Positions 12,135 through 22,291 of a stretch of 64,000 bases of DNA are shown here, in pieces. Source of the DNA: Sipunculus nudus (Eukaryota; Annelida; Sipuncula; Golfingiida; Sipunculidae). A program made the position numbers and the translations under genes. The notes below the pieces were generated by a model that searched no databases, had not been told where the DNA came from, and saw only the letters and a program-made list of their open reading frames with translations. Numbering within the stretch: position 1 is the stretch's first letter; the number at the start of each line of letters is the position of its first letter. The DNA lies in NCBI GenBank assembly GCA_026874595.1, contig CM049321.1:21858979-21922978 (forward strand). The letters run 5' to 3'.

Positions 12135-13478
12135 AGGACGAAACACTACGAAACACCTATTAAGCCTCAATATTTAACAAATTTAACAACACGCGTCGTT
12201 ATAATATAACATTATTCACTTACAGACGTCGTTTCAAAGTAAAATGTTGGATAATAAAGTAAACATTGAGTGTTTAGTTTGACATCGTTTACGCCGGTCA
12301 CAGGAGCCCGACATTTTCCATTACACCCCATGATCGATAGTGCTGCTATCTCCTGGAGGTTATGAAAACAACAGTGCTCCGGGCTGGTCAGGCGAAACAT
12401 CGTGACTCCCGCCTTTAACATGCCTTCCACCTCGTTCCAAAACGGGCTACATGCTTATGATAAATTTATAGTGTTGATTATGTGATTTGGAATATTATTA
12501 TTTCATAATGGTTATTATTACTGTTGTTGTTGCTGTGGGCCAGATGGACGAATGAATGAATTAATCGATTGATTCATTTATGTGAATTATGTCTATGTGA
12601 ATAATTTCTTTATTTATTTTACTATTATTATTATAACTGTTGTTGCAATGGGTCAGGTGAATAAATAAACGAAGGGAAGAGTGGACGGATGAAAGAAAAA
12701 AATGAATTCTTTAGTCCAACTCTTTTTTGTTAATTCGCTTTTGAATAACAAAAGACACAAATGAATGTTAATAATATATCATACTGTCTTTCCTACAGGC
12801 CTATGTGCATTTTACAGCTGATAAGAATAAAAAGCAAATAAGAGATTCGTAGTAAAAATTCATTTCGTGTTACTTCATACATGAACATGGAAAATGATCA
12901 TTGACATCACGTCGGGCCATAATTTTTTTTAAAACTAAGCCCACGGCAACACAAGTGAATATTATTAGATTTGAGATTATACTTACATTTATTGTTTTCA
13001 TTACTAAAGGGAGCAATTCCAACATAGCTATACGCTCTCTCCAATTTTGATGTATATGAATTTGTCAAGACCGCTTATGTATTTATGTATTTGACGTGTA
13101 AAACAAGTTTAGCACACAAAAAAAGTTATTAGTAAGCATATGGGTCATTAGGCTCTTTGATATTCGCATGCATGATCAAATAAAAGACCTTATCCGGAAC
13201 TCCCTAATAACTGACCGCGGGCCTGCAGGTGGTGCAAACAGTGCCTATAGGGACCAGATGCTGTGACACACAGCAGTAAGCTGAACGCCGTGTGTAGAAT
13301 CTGGGTACCCTATTACTCAGATGTATTAATAATTGTCCATGGATAATTAGAATTAAATATTCTCATCTGGATAACAATATCAGCTACCGAAGTCACACAT
13401 AGAAACAGTGAGCTGTTTTTGAAATCCAAATTTAAGATCTCAGAAGAAAAGGATCAGTTTGTGCCAATCACCCCCTGA

Positions 13479-13502
13479 ATATATATATATATATATATAT
13501 AT
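13479..13502. repeat. (AT)n microsatellite
   Basis: Uninterrupted AT dinucleotides run up to the tgggtcggg boundary. Confidence 0.9.
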
Positions 13503-13572
13503 GGGTCGGGATGATCGGGTCGCATCCCGTGAAACAGACTGTTGTGAATTAACAGTGTTGTTTTTCTTCAGA

Positions 13573-13575
<3 letters not shown>

Positions 13576-13627
<52 letters not shown>
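13576..13627. repeat. (TA)n microsatellite
   Basis: About 26 uninterrupted TA dinucleotides inside the transposon. Confidence 0.95.
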
Positions 13628-13629
<2 letters not shown>

Positions 13630-13927
13630 TGATTACATATAAGTATGGAGAGAGAATGAGAAAGATCATGTTTATATCATTGCTAATTTTTAACTCAATT
13701 TTATCTTATAATTATGGTGTTATTTGGAATAATGAGAGTCTTTGACAAAATTTCAATGATGTATTTCGATATGATAATCCAGAATAACTAATAATAATAA
13801 TGTTATATTCTAACGACGTTTGTTGTTAAATTTGTTAAATATTGAGGCTTAATAGGTATTTCGTAGTGTTTCGTCCTATTTACCCAAAACACCGGGGTTT
13901 TGGGTAAATCGACGGACCGGAATGGAG

Positions 13928-14520
13928 AGGTGGGAATTCCATCCAAAATGGCTCCCATGTTACAAAAAAATCTGAGGACAAACAGTCGTGACTTTTATTT
14001 ATGATCAGCCAACCAAGGACGTAGACACGTTCAGAGCCTTACATTTAGCAGGAGGCTAACTGGGAACTGGTATTTTTTTATGGTTTTATGAATGATCCTC
14101 CCTCAGGAGGCACACCAGTGTATGTCCAGGTGCGAGGTCTTTACCCATATAGTTACAATTACGTGCATAAATCATTAGCATACAATTATACACGCAATGT
14201 TAAGAAAAACAACCAGCGGGGAGGAGCAAACAGTTAGCAAGAGGCTACGTGTACACTTCCTGGTCGTTATGCTAAATGTCGGTGTGCTCAGTTTATTTGG
14301 TTACTGTCGTGGGCGCGTTGCGTCAGCTTGCACAGTTTCGGATGAATGCGTAAACAATTTTGCAAACATCTCAGAGGTTTGTTTTCATATTATAAATGGT
14401 CGTGTGTGTTTTTTTTGTGAAATCATCTTTGTGTATTTCGAATGTATGAACCAAGCACGCCTGTGTAATAGGCATATCATTTGTGATACTTTCTCCTCCA
14501 GTCATTCATTCTTTGTTTCC
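13928..14520. repeat. Segmental duplication, right arm (partner at 33.05-33.66 kb)
   Basis: This stretch aligns with 33,049-33,660 through several blocks: ggctcccatgtta against ggttcccatgtta; aggaggctaactgg against aggaggctatctgg; and the ...cataccatttgtaat... / ...catatcatttgtgat... segment near the end. It continues the left-arm homology after the transposon is removed. The alignment stops where OTU coding sequence begins, so the partner has lost its OTU exon or never had one. Confidence 0.7.
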
Positions 14521-15472
14521 CTGGTTCCTTGTCCTCCACAGCGTCATAGTATCCTCCCGACGGTTCGGTGTACACGACATGTACAGTTCCCGTAACCACT
14601 TGGCCCTCCATGTGAATATCCAAGGTGGTTACGACAGGGTTAGCTTCTCCACCCCCGAGAGTAACGAGAATATTAACCGCATACAGTAGAGTCAGTGTTG
14701 CCAGACATTCATGGCCGGCAAATACCCCTGGATGTGACAGATATGTTAAGTGCTGCTCAATGCTGTGTCCTGGGGCTCTGTCCTGAAGGTAATCTCCGAA
14801 TAATACCAGGTTGTTTCTTATGTTCAAGACTGCTTGATGTCTCAAAAGCAAGTGGTTTTCCTGGTGGTCGAATATACCTTGTGATATAGCTCGGAATAAA
14901 CAGTTCCCGACACCTTTAACCTGTTGCCTGCATTTGTAGAATAAAGCCAGGTATTCAGTTACTTCCATAACCTCTAATATAGGTCTCCTTGCTTTTTTAT
15001 TTCTATTCTGGTGTCCTTCTAACTGGTCTAATTCTATGTCAAGGATGACATTCCAGTCCCCACCAATTACTCTATGGTTGTTTCCTATGTCATTTATGAT
15101 TTCGAAAATATTATCATAGAATCCTGGACAATCATTATTTGGTCCATATATATTTACCAATGTTATTCTAAAATCATTCAATAAACAGTCCAAAATTATG
15201 AGTCTACCTTCATTATTTGACCTCTGTTTCAATACTTCAAATGATACATTATTTTTAACAAGTACAGCTACCCCTCTAGCATTGGTATTACCATGACTAA
15301 AAGTTATTTTGTGTCCCCATTCAGCCTTCCATAAGTGTTCTGTTTCACTGCAACTATGTGTCTCCTGCAAAAATATTTTGCTAACGTTCTTTTTCCTGTG
15401 TAGCCAATAAAATACTTCCCTTCTTTTCATAAAATTCCTGAGACCCCTGACATTCACTGAAAGTACATGCAC
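14477..15472 (-). CDS. Chimeric ORF: LINE endonuclease N-terminus fused to an OTU domain
   Basis: The frame is 331 codons. Residues 1-173 are the N-terminal part of a LINE APE-type endonuclease (start MHVLSVNVRGLRN, FLQETHS, NIYGPN, GGDWNV). From residue 174 the frame becomes an OTU cysteine-protease domain: YLALFYKCRQQVKG, then the nucleophile motif, then AGHECLATL and ILVTLGG, with GGYYDAVED close to the end. OTU proteins normally remove ubiquitin from substrates, using Cys with a C-terminal His. Here the D-G-N-C motif reads V-G-N-C (V188, C191) and the usual H-Y-D is Y-Y-D (Tyr at about 308), so catalysis is probably lost. The OTU end is the true C-terminus of OTU gene copy A. The fusion arose because a LINE piece sits inside the gene. 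Whether it is transcribed is unknown. A non-functional remnant is the simpler view. Confidence 0.6.
   Translation of the reverse strand: MHVLSVNVRGLRNFMKRREVFYWLHRKKNVSKIFLQETHSCSETEHLWKAEWGHKITFSHGNTNARGVAVLVKNNVSFEVLKQRSNNEGRLIILDCLLNDFRITLVNIYGPNNDCPGFYDNIFEIINDIGNNHRVIGGDWNVILDIELDQLEGHQNRNKKARRPILEVMEVTEYLALFYKCRQQVKGVGNCLFRAISQGIFDHQENHLLLRHQAVLNIRNNLVLFGDYLQDRAPGHSIEQHLTYLSHPGVFAGHECLATLTLLYAVNILVTLGGGEANPVVTTLDIHMEGQVVTGTVHVVYTEPSGGYYDAVEDKEPGKQRMNDWRRKYHK
14744..14953 (-). repeat. 210-bp direct repeat of OTU sequence, copy 1
   Basis: It matches 15,653-15,862 with only about three differences that I can see. One of them turns GAC (Asp) into GTC (Val) in the D-G-N-C motif. The two copies bracket the LINE segment. 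Confidence 0.92.
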
Positions 15473-15652
15473 ACTATGTGCATTTTATTGTAGGAGTACC
15501 TGCCATTATGAGAGTATCTTGTATTGACAGTTACGGGTAAACCAAAACCACCAAATGTTAAAACATGTTAAGACGATATACACTTCACCAAATAGTGATT
15601 TTAACATTTTATTTTTCGTATTATAGAAATTATCTTTCCGTATACGTATCAC
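14954..15652 (-). mobile_element. Internal LINE fragment inserted in the OTU gene
   Basis: About 700 bp match 20,172-20,874 of the larger LINE at roughly 99 percent by eye, with about eight differences. The piece spans the end of the ORF1-ORF2 spacer and the first part of the endonuclease. It lacks both LINE ends and any 3' tail. Both junctions share a few bases with the OTU sequence: tgt at 15,653-15,655 and ta near 14,953. This is not a standard target-primed LINE insertion. Confidence 0.9.
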
Positions 15653-15904
15653 TGTTAAGTGCTGCTCAATGCTGTGTCCTGGGGCTCTGTCCTGAAGGTA
15701 ATCTCCGAATAATACCAGGTTGTTTCTTATGGTCAAGACTGCTTGATGTCTCAAAAGCAAGTGGTTTTCCTGGTGGTCGAATATACCCTGTGATATAGCT
15801 CGGAATAAACAGTTCCCGTCACCTTTAACCTGTTGCCTGCATTTGTAGAATAAAGCCAGGTACTCATCTTGAACTGTGTATTCCTCACAGACAAGGATCG
15901 CCAT
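15506..15904 (-). pseudogene. OTU-domain gene copy A, N-terminal part (interrupted)
   Basis: The ATG at 15,902-15,904 starts MAILVCEEYTVQDEYLALFY, followed by VKGDGNCLFRAIS, an intact OTU nucleophile motif. OTU sequence continues to about 15,653, then runs into LINE sequence and stops at 15,506. The exon probably begins at an acceptor (tgttgtag on the minus strand, plus positions near 15,920). The original protein would have continued into the OTU end now found at 14,477-14,743. As it stands, this piece has the catalytic Cys but not the C-terminal His region. Confidence 0.75.
15653..15862 (-). repeat. 210-bp direct repeat of OTU sequence, copy 2
   Basis: Partner of 14,744-14,953. This copy keeps the canonical D-G-N-C codons and joins the natural N-terminus of the OTU gene. 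Confidence 0.92.
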
Positions 15905-16667
15905 ATTCGTACTTTGAGCCTACAACAACCAAAAGTCCAATTAAGTAAGAAGTTACGAAGAAATTTGATAATATTTGTAAAAAAACCCAAAGAAATAAAA
16001 GAAAAAAATACATTCTGACATAGTATTTTTGACATATATTATTGAGCCGATGGCGATATATTTGTACAATTATGTACAAATTGAACATTGTTCTGAAGAA
16101 ATCTAAATAATGTATGTATCACGCATGGCCATACTTTAATAGTTTTTCTAGAAAGCTCCGAGCTTCCATATTCCTCGCCCATAAGATAATGATCAATCTA
16201 TTTTGCAAAGATATCATAATCTGCCCCACGCGTTACACACACTGTGGTCCACCTTGCAAGTCTTACTTGAGGGGAACTTTCTTTCATATTGCGTCTGCCG
16301 GGAACAAGGGGTCTCCTGATAGGTAGAATGAGTTTGGCTAAATAGTCTTACAGGTGTCAAGATAAAATGTGTAACGGATGGGACATATTTGTTAGAAATA
16401 CAATTTTAACTGACAGTGACATTGCATTTATACGACTCTAAGACATAAAGTAAGTGACAAAACTAATATACACCATGGACTATTTTAAAACCAGGCACAA
16501 TTCATATCCTTATACAATATCTTAGGAGGAATTTTGCATATTTGTCAATAAAAAGTTTATGGAATCCTCGTTACGGATCGGAATAAATGCTGGTATAATG
16601 TTGTATGTTTTCACTACAGGTATGCTATAATATCCCCCTCTAATTATTTTTTTTATTAAACAAAAGT
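15905..16667. other. Non-coding interval upstream of OTU copy A
   Basis: The first 130 bases still align with DNA upstream of the dead OTU copy at 28.6 kb (shared aagaaataaaag), so they are intron or promoter of the old gene. No other feature was recognised before the LINE tail. Confidence 0.45.
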
Positions 16668-17005
16668 ACATACATACAATACATACACATTGCATACAAT
16701 ACATTGACAACAAAACAGTGTTACTCTAAACTGTACAACAGGTTACTTTGTATCTCTCATATAGCTCATGTAGATAATTCTGCTGTTTTCTGTCACTACA
16801 GCTAGACAAGACCTGTCCAACTAATCTTTTATACAGATTAAGAAAGATAATTCAGTGTTCTGAAAATCAGTTCATTTGTGGTTGTCCACCAAAAGCAGTG
16901 TATCAAACTTAAATTTGTAACTAATTACTATTTTGGTTTTTGTTTTAACCGATGGTTGAACCAAGTGAACAGAATTTCTGCCACTTTTCATTATGTATAT
17001 CAATA

Positions 17006-20000
17006 TTACCATTTTGCCATGCTATACTTTTTTTCAATTTCCATAATATGATTTATGAAGATGAGTGCATCGGTTGGTGTCGGCTTCTTTTGTCTGCACC
17101 GACTTATAAATATAAATCTTTTAACACACAAAATAACGCTGCCTATCAAACCATTATAGTTACCCAATATTACGCTTTCTGCATTAAAGGTAAAAGTTGG
17201 TGATATATTATCACATTTGGTCAACCAGTTACGTATTTCATCCAATAAAGCCTTTGAAAAAATACACAACCAAAAAAGGTGAATGTAACTTTCATTTTCT
17301 GTTCTACAGAAAGTGCACTTAGAATCAGCAACTATTCCCATTTTTGATAGCCTGTCATTTAAATACAATGTTCTGTTCAATATCTGATATTGAAACATTC
17401 TTAACTTTACTGTGTTTGTAGTCTTCCTAAGCTTCATGTACACTTCCCGAACTGTGTCTGGGTTATCAATATTAAGCTCGTATGCCCACTTTTTAATGAT
17501 TTTGATGGAGTTGTATAAACCTTTTCTATGAGCTTTCCATACACATATTTTGTTACTGTTTTAATCCCAGTTAAAGAATCTATTTTGTATATTACATGAT
17601 CATCAATTTCTTCCTGGTTTATTTGTATGGTTTTCTTCCATTCAGTAGGTATACAATTGATTAACCCCTGATACAATAAGAAGTTTATCTGTATATTAGT
17701 TTTTGAACAAAAATCATTATAATTTAAAAACCTGGTTTTGCCTCCATCAATACGTAAAAGTATGTCTTTTATACACCTGATCCCTGAAGAATATAGCTTC
17801 TGTATGAACCTTATTTTATTATTTATTTTTAAATGAGAGTTATACCACAGTAGCTGATTGAGGATTTCTGTTTGACTTGTTGGTATGTGATAATGAAATT
17901 TGCACCATTCATGAAAAACCTCCTTCCAGAAAGGGTTTTTAATGGACACACAGTTTACTGCATCCTTTAAGTCTAAGTTACATTTAAACATGTCTGCTTT
18001 CAGAGGAAACATACTTAGTATATGATTCCTCCATACATTCTTATTATTTTTATAAGCAGTTTTTTAATCCAACTAATTTTTAACGCTTTATTCTGTGTCT
18101 GTATATTAACCATATATAATCCCCCTTTTTCATATGGTGCTACCATTGTTGTGCGTTTAATTTTGTCTGGTTTGTTTGACCAAATGAAATTGTAAAGAAT
18201 AATTTCTAATTTCTTCAGGTTACCTTTTCCTGGGTTAGGTAACACTGACAGAAGGTAGGTTAACTGAGATAAAGCATGACTTTTAAGTACTGTTATCTTC
18301 CCCATTGTTGTCAATCTCCGCCCTTACCATGATTTTAGAATTCCTTCGATATCTACTAGTTTGTGCTGGTAATTGTCTTTTAACAGACATTGTAAAGATG
18401 GTCTGAAGGAAATTCCCAGTACTTTGACTGGGCCTTTTGTCCATTTTAAACCGGCTTCTGCAACCTGCATTTTGGCATAGTGTGTGTTAAAGTCGTTAAC
18501 TGTGAGGGGCATTATTACCGATTTACTCATGTTGATTTTTAATCCTGACTGACTTTCAAATTCTTGTAAGATTTAAAACGACTCAGAAATACTCTTTATG
18601 TCAGATAATAGCAAAATGGTGTCATCTGCATATTGCAGAACCTTGTAATTGTAGTCGTCTATATTTATTCCAGTAATTTTCCTTTCTCTTCTGATCTTTT
18701 TTGCTAATAATTCTGAACAGAGAATGAATAAATATGGTGACAAAGGGCACCCTTGTTTAACACCTCTTGATGGCATAAAGAACCATCCATTATTGATTAC
18801 ACATGTGTTTGAATCTTTGTATAATGTTTTCACCCATTTCGTAATGTTTTCGCTGAAATTGAAGTATTCTAATGATTTCCATATAAAAGACCATTCCAAG
18901 CAGTCGAAAGCTTTTTCATAATCGATACTCATTCAATATATCCTTCAAAATCTTGTTCATTTGCACTGTTTATAACTGTAATTATCTTGTTTATGTTTTC
19001 GCCAATGTATCTTCCCTTCATGAAGCCAGTTTGATCTTCATTTATAAGATTTGGAAGTATTTTTTTAATTCTATTTGCAATACATTTGGATATTAATTTG
19101 TAGTCTATATTCAAAAGTGTAATTGGTCTCCAGTTTTTAAGATTTAATAGATTTTTGTCTTTTTTGGTAGAAGTGTTATTACACCCCTGTTTTGTGATGG
19201 TCCAAGTTTGCCCTCTTTTAAACTGTATTCTATTGCGTTCATAAGTAATTCTTTTAGGTCTGCCCAGAAAACTTTACAGAATTCTGCTGGAATGCCATCT
19301 AGGCCAGGTGACTTGTTTTTTGCAAAAGATTTGAGGACTGTTAAAATTTCTTTTTCATTAATTTGTTCATCTAAATTTTCTTTCTCCTGCTCATTCAGTT
19401 TTTCATGATGGGACAATTCTAAAAAAACTGTTAGTTATGTTTTGTTCTGTAACCACAGATTCATAGAGCTTTTCATAAAATTTCTTTTGTTCTATTAAAA
19501 TCCTTTCAGGGTTCTCAGTTACTGTTCCATCAGGAAGATTTATTTTGTTTATCACTTTTCTGTTGTAGTTTCTTTTCTCTAAATTCAAAAAAATACTTTG
19601 TTGGTTTCTCACCATGTTCAAACCATCTGGCTCTACTCCTAAATATAGCCCCTCTAGTTTTATCCTCCATAATCTTCTCTAGATCGTTCTTGAGTGTAGC
19701 AATGAGTATCTGATTGTCCTTGGTTTGATCCTCTTGTAGAGTTTTAATTTTTGATTCAAGTTCATTTATTTTACAATTTTTCTTTGTTTTCTTATTAATA
19801 CTAAATGGGATTGATTCAGTTCGTATTCTCATTTTAAGTACTTCCCATAAAGAAACTGGGTAAGCTTCTGCATTGCCTTTCACTGTATTGATTATGGTTT
19901 TCTTTATGAGATAAACATATTCGGGTTTATAAAGCAAGAAACAGTTCAGTTTCCAGAAACCTGGTCCCCTTTTGTGAATCTGAGTGTTTAATCCTAAAAG

Positions 20001-20693
20001 CAATGCTTGGTGGTCTGTTTTATATCCTGGAATAATTTCTACACATTCAACTCTACCTTCAAGACCTGCTGATATTAAAAAGTAGTCTAATCTGCTGCCG
20101 ACTGTTGTAAGAAAATGCCGGGACCAGGTATATCTTCTCTCTTTTTTATTACGAGTTCTCCATATATCAATTGTTTCAGTTACTTCCATAACCTCTAATA
20201 TAGGTCTCCTTGCTTTTTTATTTCTATTCTGGTGTCCTTCTGACTGGTCTAATTCTATGTCAAGGATGACATTCCAGTCCCCACCAGTTACTCTATGGTC
20301 GTTTCCTATGTCATTTATGATTTCGAAAATATTATCATAGAATCCTGGACAATCATTATTTGGTCCATATATATTTACCAATGTTATTCTAAAATCATTC
20401 AATAAACAGTCCAAAATTATGAGTCTACCTTCATTATTTGACCTCTGTTCCAATACTTCAAATGATACATTATTTTTAACAAGTACAGCTACCCCTCTAG
20501 CATTGGTATTACCATGACTAAAAGTTATTTTGTGTCCCCATTCAGCCTTCCATAATTGTTCTGTTTCACTGCAACTATGTGTCTCCTGCAAAAATATTAT
20601 GCTGACGTTCTTTTTCCTGTGTAGCCAATAAAATACTTCCCTTCTTTTCATAAAATTCCTGAGACCCCTGACATTCACTGAAAGTACATGCAC
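17006..20693 (-). pseudogene. LINE ORF2: endonuclease-reverse transcriptase, broken
   Basis: Domains in order are as follows. The APE endonuclease (about 20,693-19,980) shows N-terminal LSVNVRGLRN, FLQETHS, NIYGPN, GGDWNV, SRLDYFLIS and TDHQALLL. The reverse transcriptase (about 19,400-18,500) shows KSPGLDGIPAEF, DQTGFMKGR, SIDYEKAFD, GVKQGCPLSP and the catalytic YADD. The C-terminal region has CTFCRTENESYIHLFWLC, a CCHC-type knuckle. Frameshifts lie at A7 19,587-19,593, A7 19,421-19,427, T6 19,160-19,165, near 18,930, T6 at about 18,059-18,064 and T4 at about 17,522-17,525. In-frame stops lie at 18,573-18,575 and 18,324-18,326. Reading across them gives one collinear ORF2 of the usual length of about 1,230 codons. 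Most shifts fall in homopolymers, so some could be assembly errors. Confidence 0.9.
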
Positions 20694-20726
20694 ACTATGT
20701 GCATTTTATTGTAGGAGTACCTGCCA

Positions 20727-21311
20727 TTATGAGAGTATCTTGTATTGACAGTTACGGGTAAACCAAAACCACCAAATGTTAAAACATGTTAAGACGATAT
20801 ACACTTCACCAAATAGCGATTTTAACATTTTATTTTTCGTATTATAGAAATTATCTTTCCGTATACGTATCACTGTACTAGTGAGCGATAATTGACTCTT
20901 ATATGAACTGTTTGCAATAAGATTGTTAAGTAACTTCTTATTTATATTCAACTGAAACACAACAAGGTATGGACGAAACATGAGACATTTAAATTAAACA
21001 TGAAATAATATAATTATAATTCCCCTACTGGTATGGTCACAGCCACTGGCACTTTACCGGAGCTACGCAATTGCACCAAGTCCAACTGTTTGCGTCGCCG
21101 TTTTACCAAAAAGTTCCAATTACCATGCTTCCCTCTGTCTTCAACCAATAACACTAAATCAGTTTGTGCGAGAGGTCCGTTTCTTGCGCATACGCACAAC
21201 GTTTACCACGTGTCTTGGTGCGAACCCTCATCAACCAGTGTGTGTTTCTGTCGGTATTGCCTTGTCGTTGACTTTGTGTTAATCCCTGTTGGGTATCAAT
21301 GCTTGAACTCT
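20727..21311 (-). other. LINE spacer between ORF1 and ORF2
   Basis: An open frame at 20,727-20,981 has no recognisable domain. The part below 20,875 is the segment copied into the OTU gene. The rest of the spacer shows no conserved protein. Confidence 0.5.
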
Positions 21312-22196
21312 CTATGCACCCCTGATCTGGACCCGTTCGCCTTCAATGTGCAGCTGACCCCTCCAGAAACGAACCTTTTGGCCTGCCCCGTATGCTTCCT
21401 CCATCTGCGGTTTTGCCTTTTGTTTTAGTTTGTAATCGGCCTTTGTGAGGTCCTCTGTCACCCGGAGATTTTTCCCTTGCAGACACTTTTTCCCATTCAC
21501 TAAAATTTTGTCCTTGACCCCTCTACTGAAAAATCTTATCAGAATGTGTCTGGGACGATCGCCTTTCTTGCCAGTTCTGTGAGCATTTTCTATCAGTTCT
21601 CTCACTTCATCTTCATTCTTTTCAGCCAGAAGCTTGTGTGTGTGTATTATTTTTGCAGCTGTTTGTATACAGTTTTCCATTTGGCCAGTCTCTCCCATTC
21701 CGACAAGACGCAGGTTCCACTAGCGCAGATACCGCTCTTGTTTATTTGATTCTTCAGACACTTTCTTCTTAAAATTTTCTATTTCAATTTCTTTGCGTTT
21801 GTTTTCTTCTTTAACCTCCTCTCGACCTTTCATCTCGGTGATATTTGTATCCATTGTATCATATCCATTTTCAATTACATTTACTTTTTGCTTAAGGTTT
21901 TCCTGTTCAGCTGTCAGTTCATCTAATCTTTTCGTTAAATCAGTGTGCATAGAACTTATCTGGTCACTGAGCTCCTTGCACGAGTTCTTCACCAACGCTT
22001 TCATTTCGGCCATGAGACCTTTGTATTGTCCGGTTGTGTCCGTGGCAACTCTCAACACACCGGCCCCCTGCTCACTGCTTTCGTCCTGGTCATTTACCGT
22101 GGTATTTCCTGCATCCTTTTGTATATATTTATCAATTTCCCCAGCCGGGTTGGTTGACTTCTTATTTCCTTTATTTCTAGTCATTTTATCAACCAC
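21312..22196 (-). pseudogene. LINE ORF1: coiled-coil RNA-binding protein with one stop
   Basis: The ORF has 294 codons and one in-frame TAG at 21,720-21,722. The N-terminal half is charged and heptad-rich (from about LTKRLDELTAEQENLKQKV onward), a trimerising coiled coil in L1 ORF1 proteins. After the stop, NLRLVGMGE and then ENAHRTGKKGDRPRHILIRF match the RRM and C-terminal domain of L1-type ORF1 (Transposase_22), which coats LINE RNA. It lies upstream of ORF2 on the same strand. Apart from the single stop, the frame is intact. Confidence 0.85.
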
Positions 22197-22291
22197 TGAT
22201 GCGACTTACCGTATACTTTTTTCTGTTTAACGTCAGCTCCGGTAAAGACACTACTTCATCCCACCATTACGTGGCCGGAAGTCGATCCCCC

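Larger units (their letters stand above)
12093..13919. mobile_element. Non-autonomous DNA transposon with 124-bp inverted repeats and 8-bp target duplication
   Basis: The left terminal repeat is 12,093-12,216 and the right is 13,796-13,919, nearly perfect inverted copies beginning (G/C)GGTCCGTCGATTTACCC. The element is flanked by GAATGGAG at 12,085-12,092 and again at 13,920-13,927. The paralogous DNA at 33,041-33,048 holds GAATGGAG once with no insert, which directly defines both ends. Each terminal repeat carries a hairpin-forming palindrome. The interior has no transposase, only short open frames and (TA)n tracts. An 8-bp duplication with long inverted repeats fits a Mutator-like or hAT-like element. 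I favour Mutator-like because of the repeat length. Confidence 0.88.
16668..22291 (-). mobile_element. Nearly full-length LINE of the L1/Tx1 type, inactivated
   Basis: The element reads on the minus strand. Its 5' end is placed at about 22,291 (starts GGGGGATCGACTTCCGG), followed by ORF1 (22,196-21,312), a roughly 0.6-kb spacer, ORF2 (20,693-17,006) and a 3' region that ends in a degenerate TGTA-rich tail at about 16,713-16,668. The coiled-coil plus RNA-binding ORF1 and the APE endonuclease-reverse transcriptase ORF2 with a terminal zinc knuckle are the L1/Tx1 plan. Both ends are inferred and I could not confirm a target duplication. Several frameshifts and stops rule out autonomous activity as written. 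Confidence 0.85.

Noticed and set aside
14197-14595. 132-codon plus-strand ORF
   Set aside because: It overlaps the duplicated arm and the antisense of the OTU end. The paralogue at 33 kb does not keep the frame.
21793-22230. 145-codon plus-strand ORF
   Set aside because: Antisense shadow of the LINE ORF1 coiled coil.
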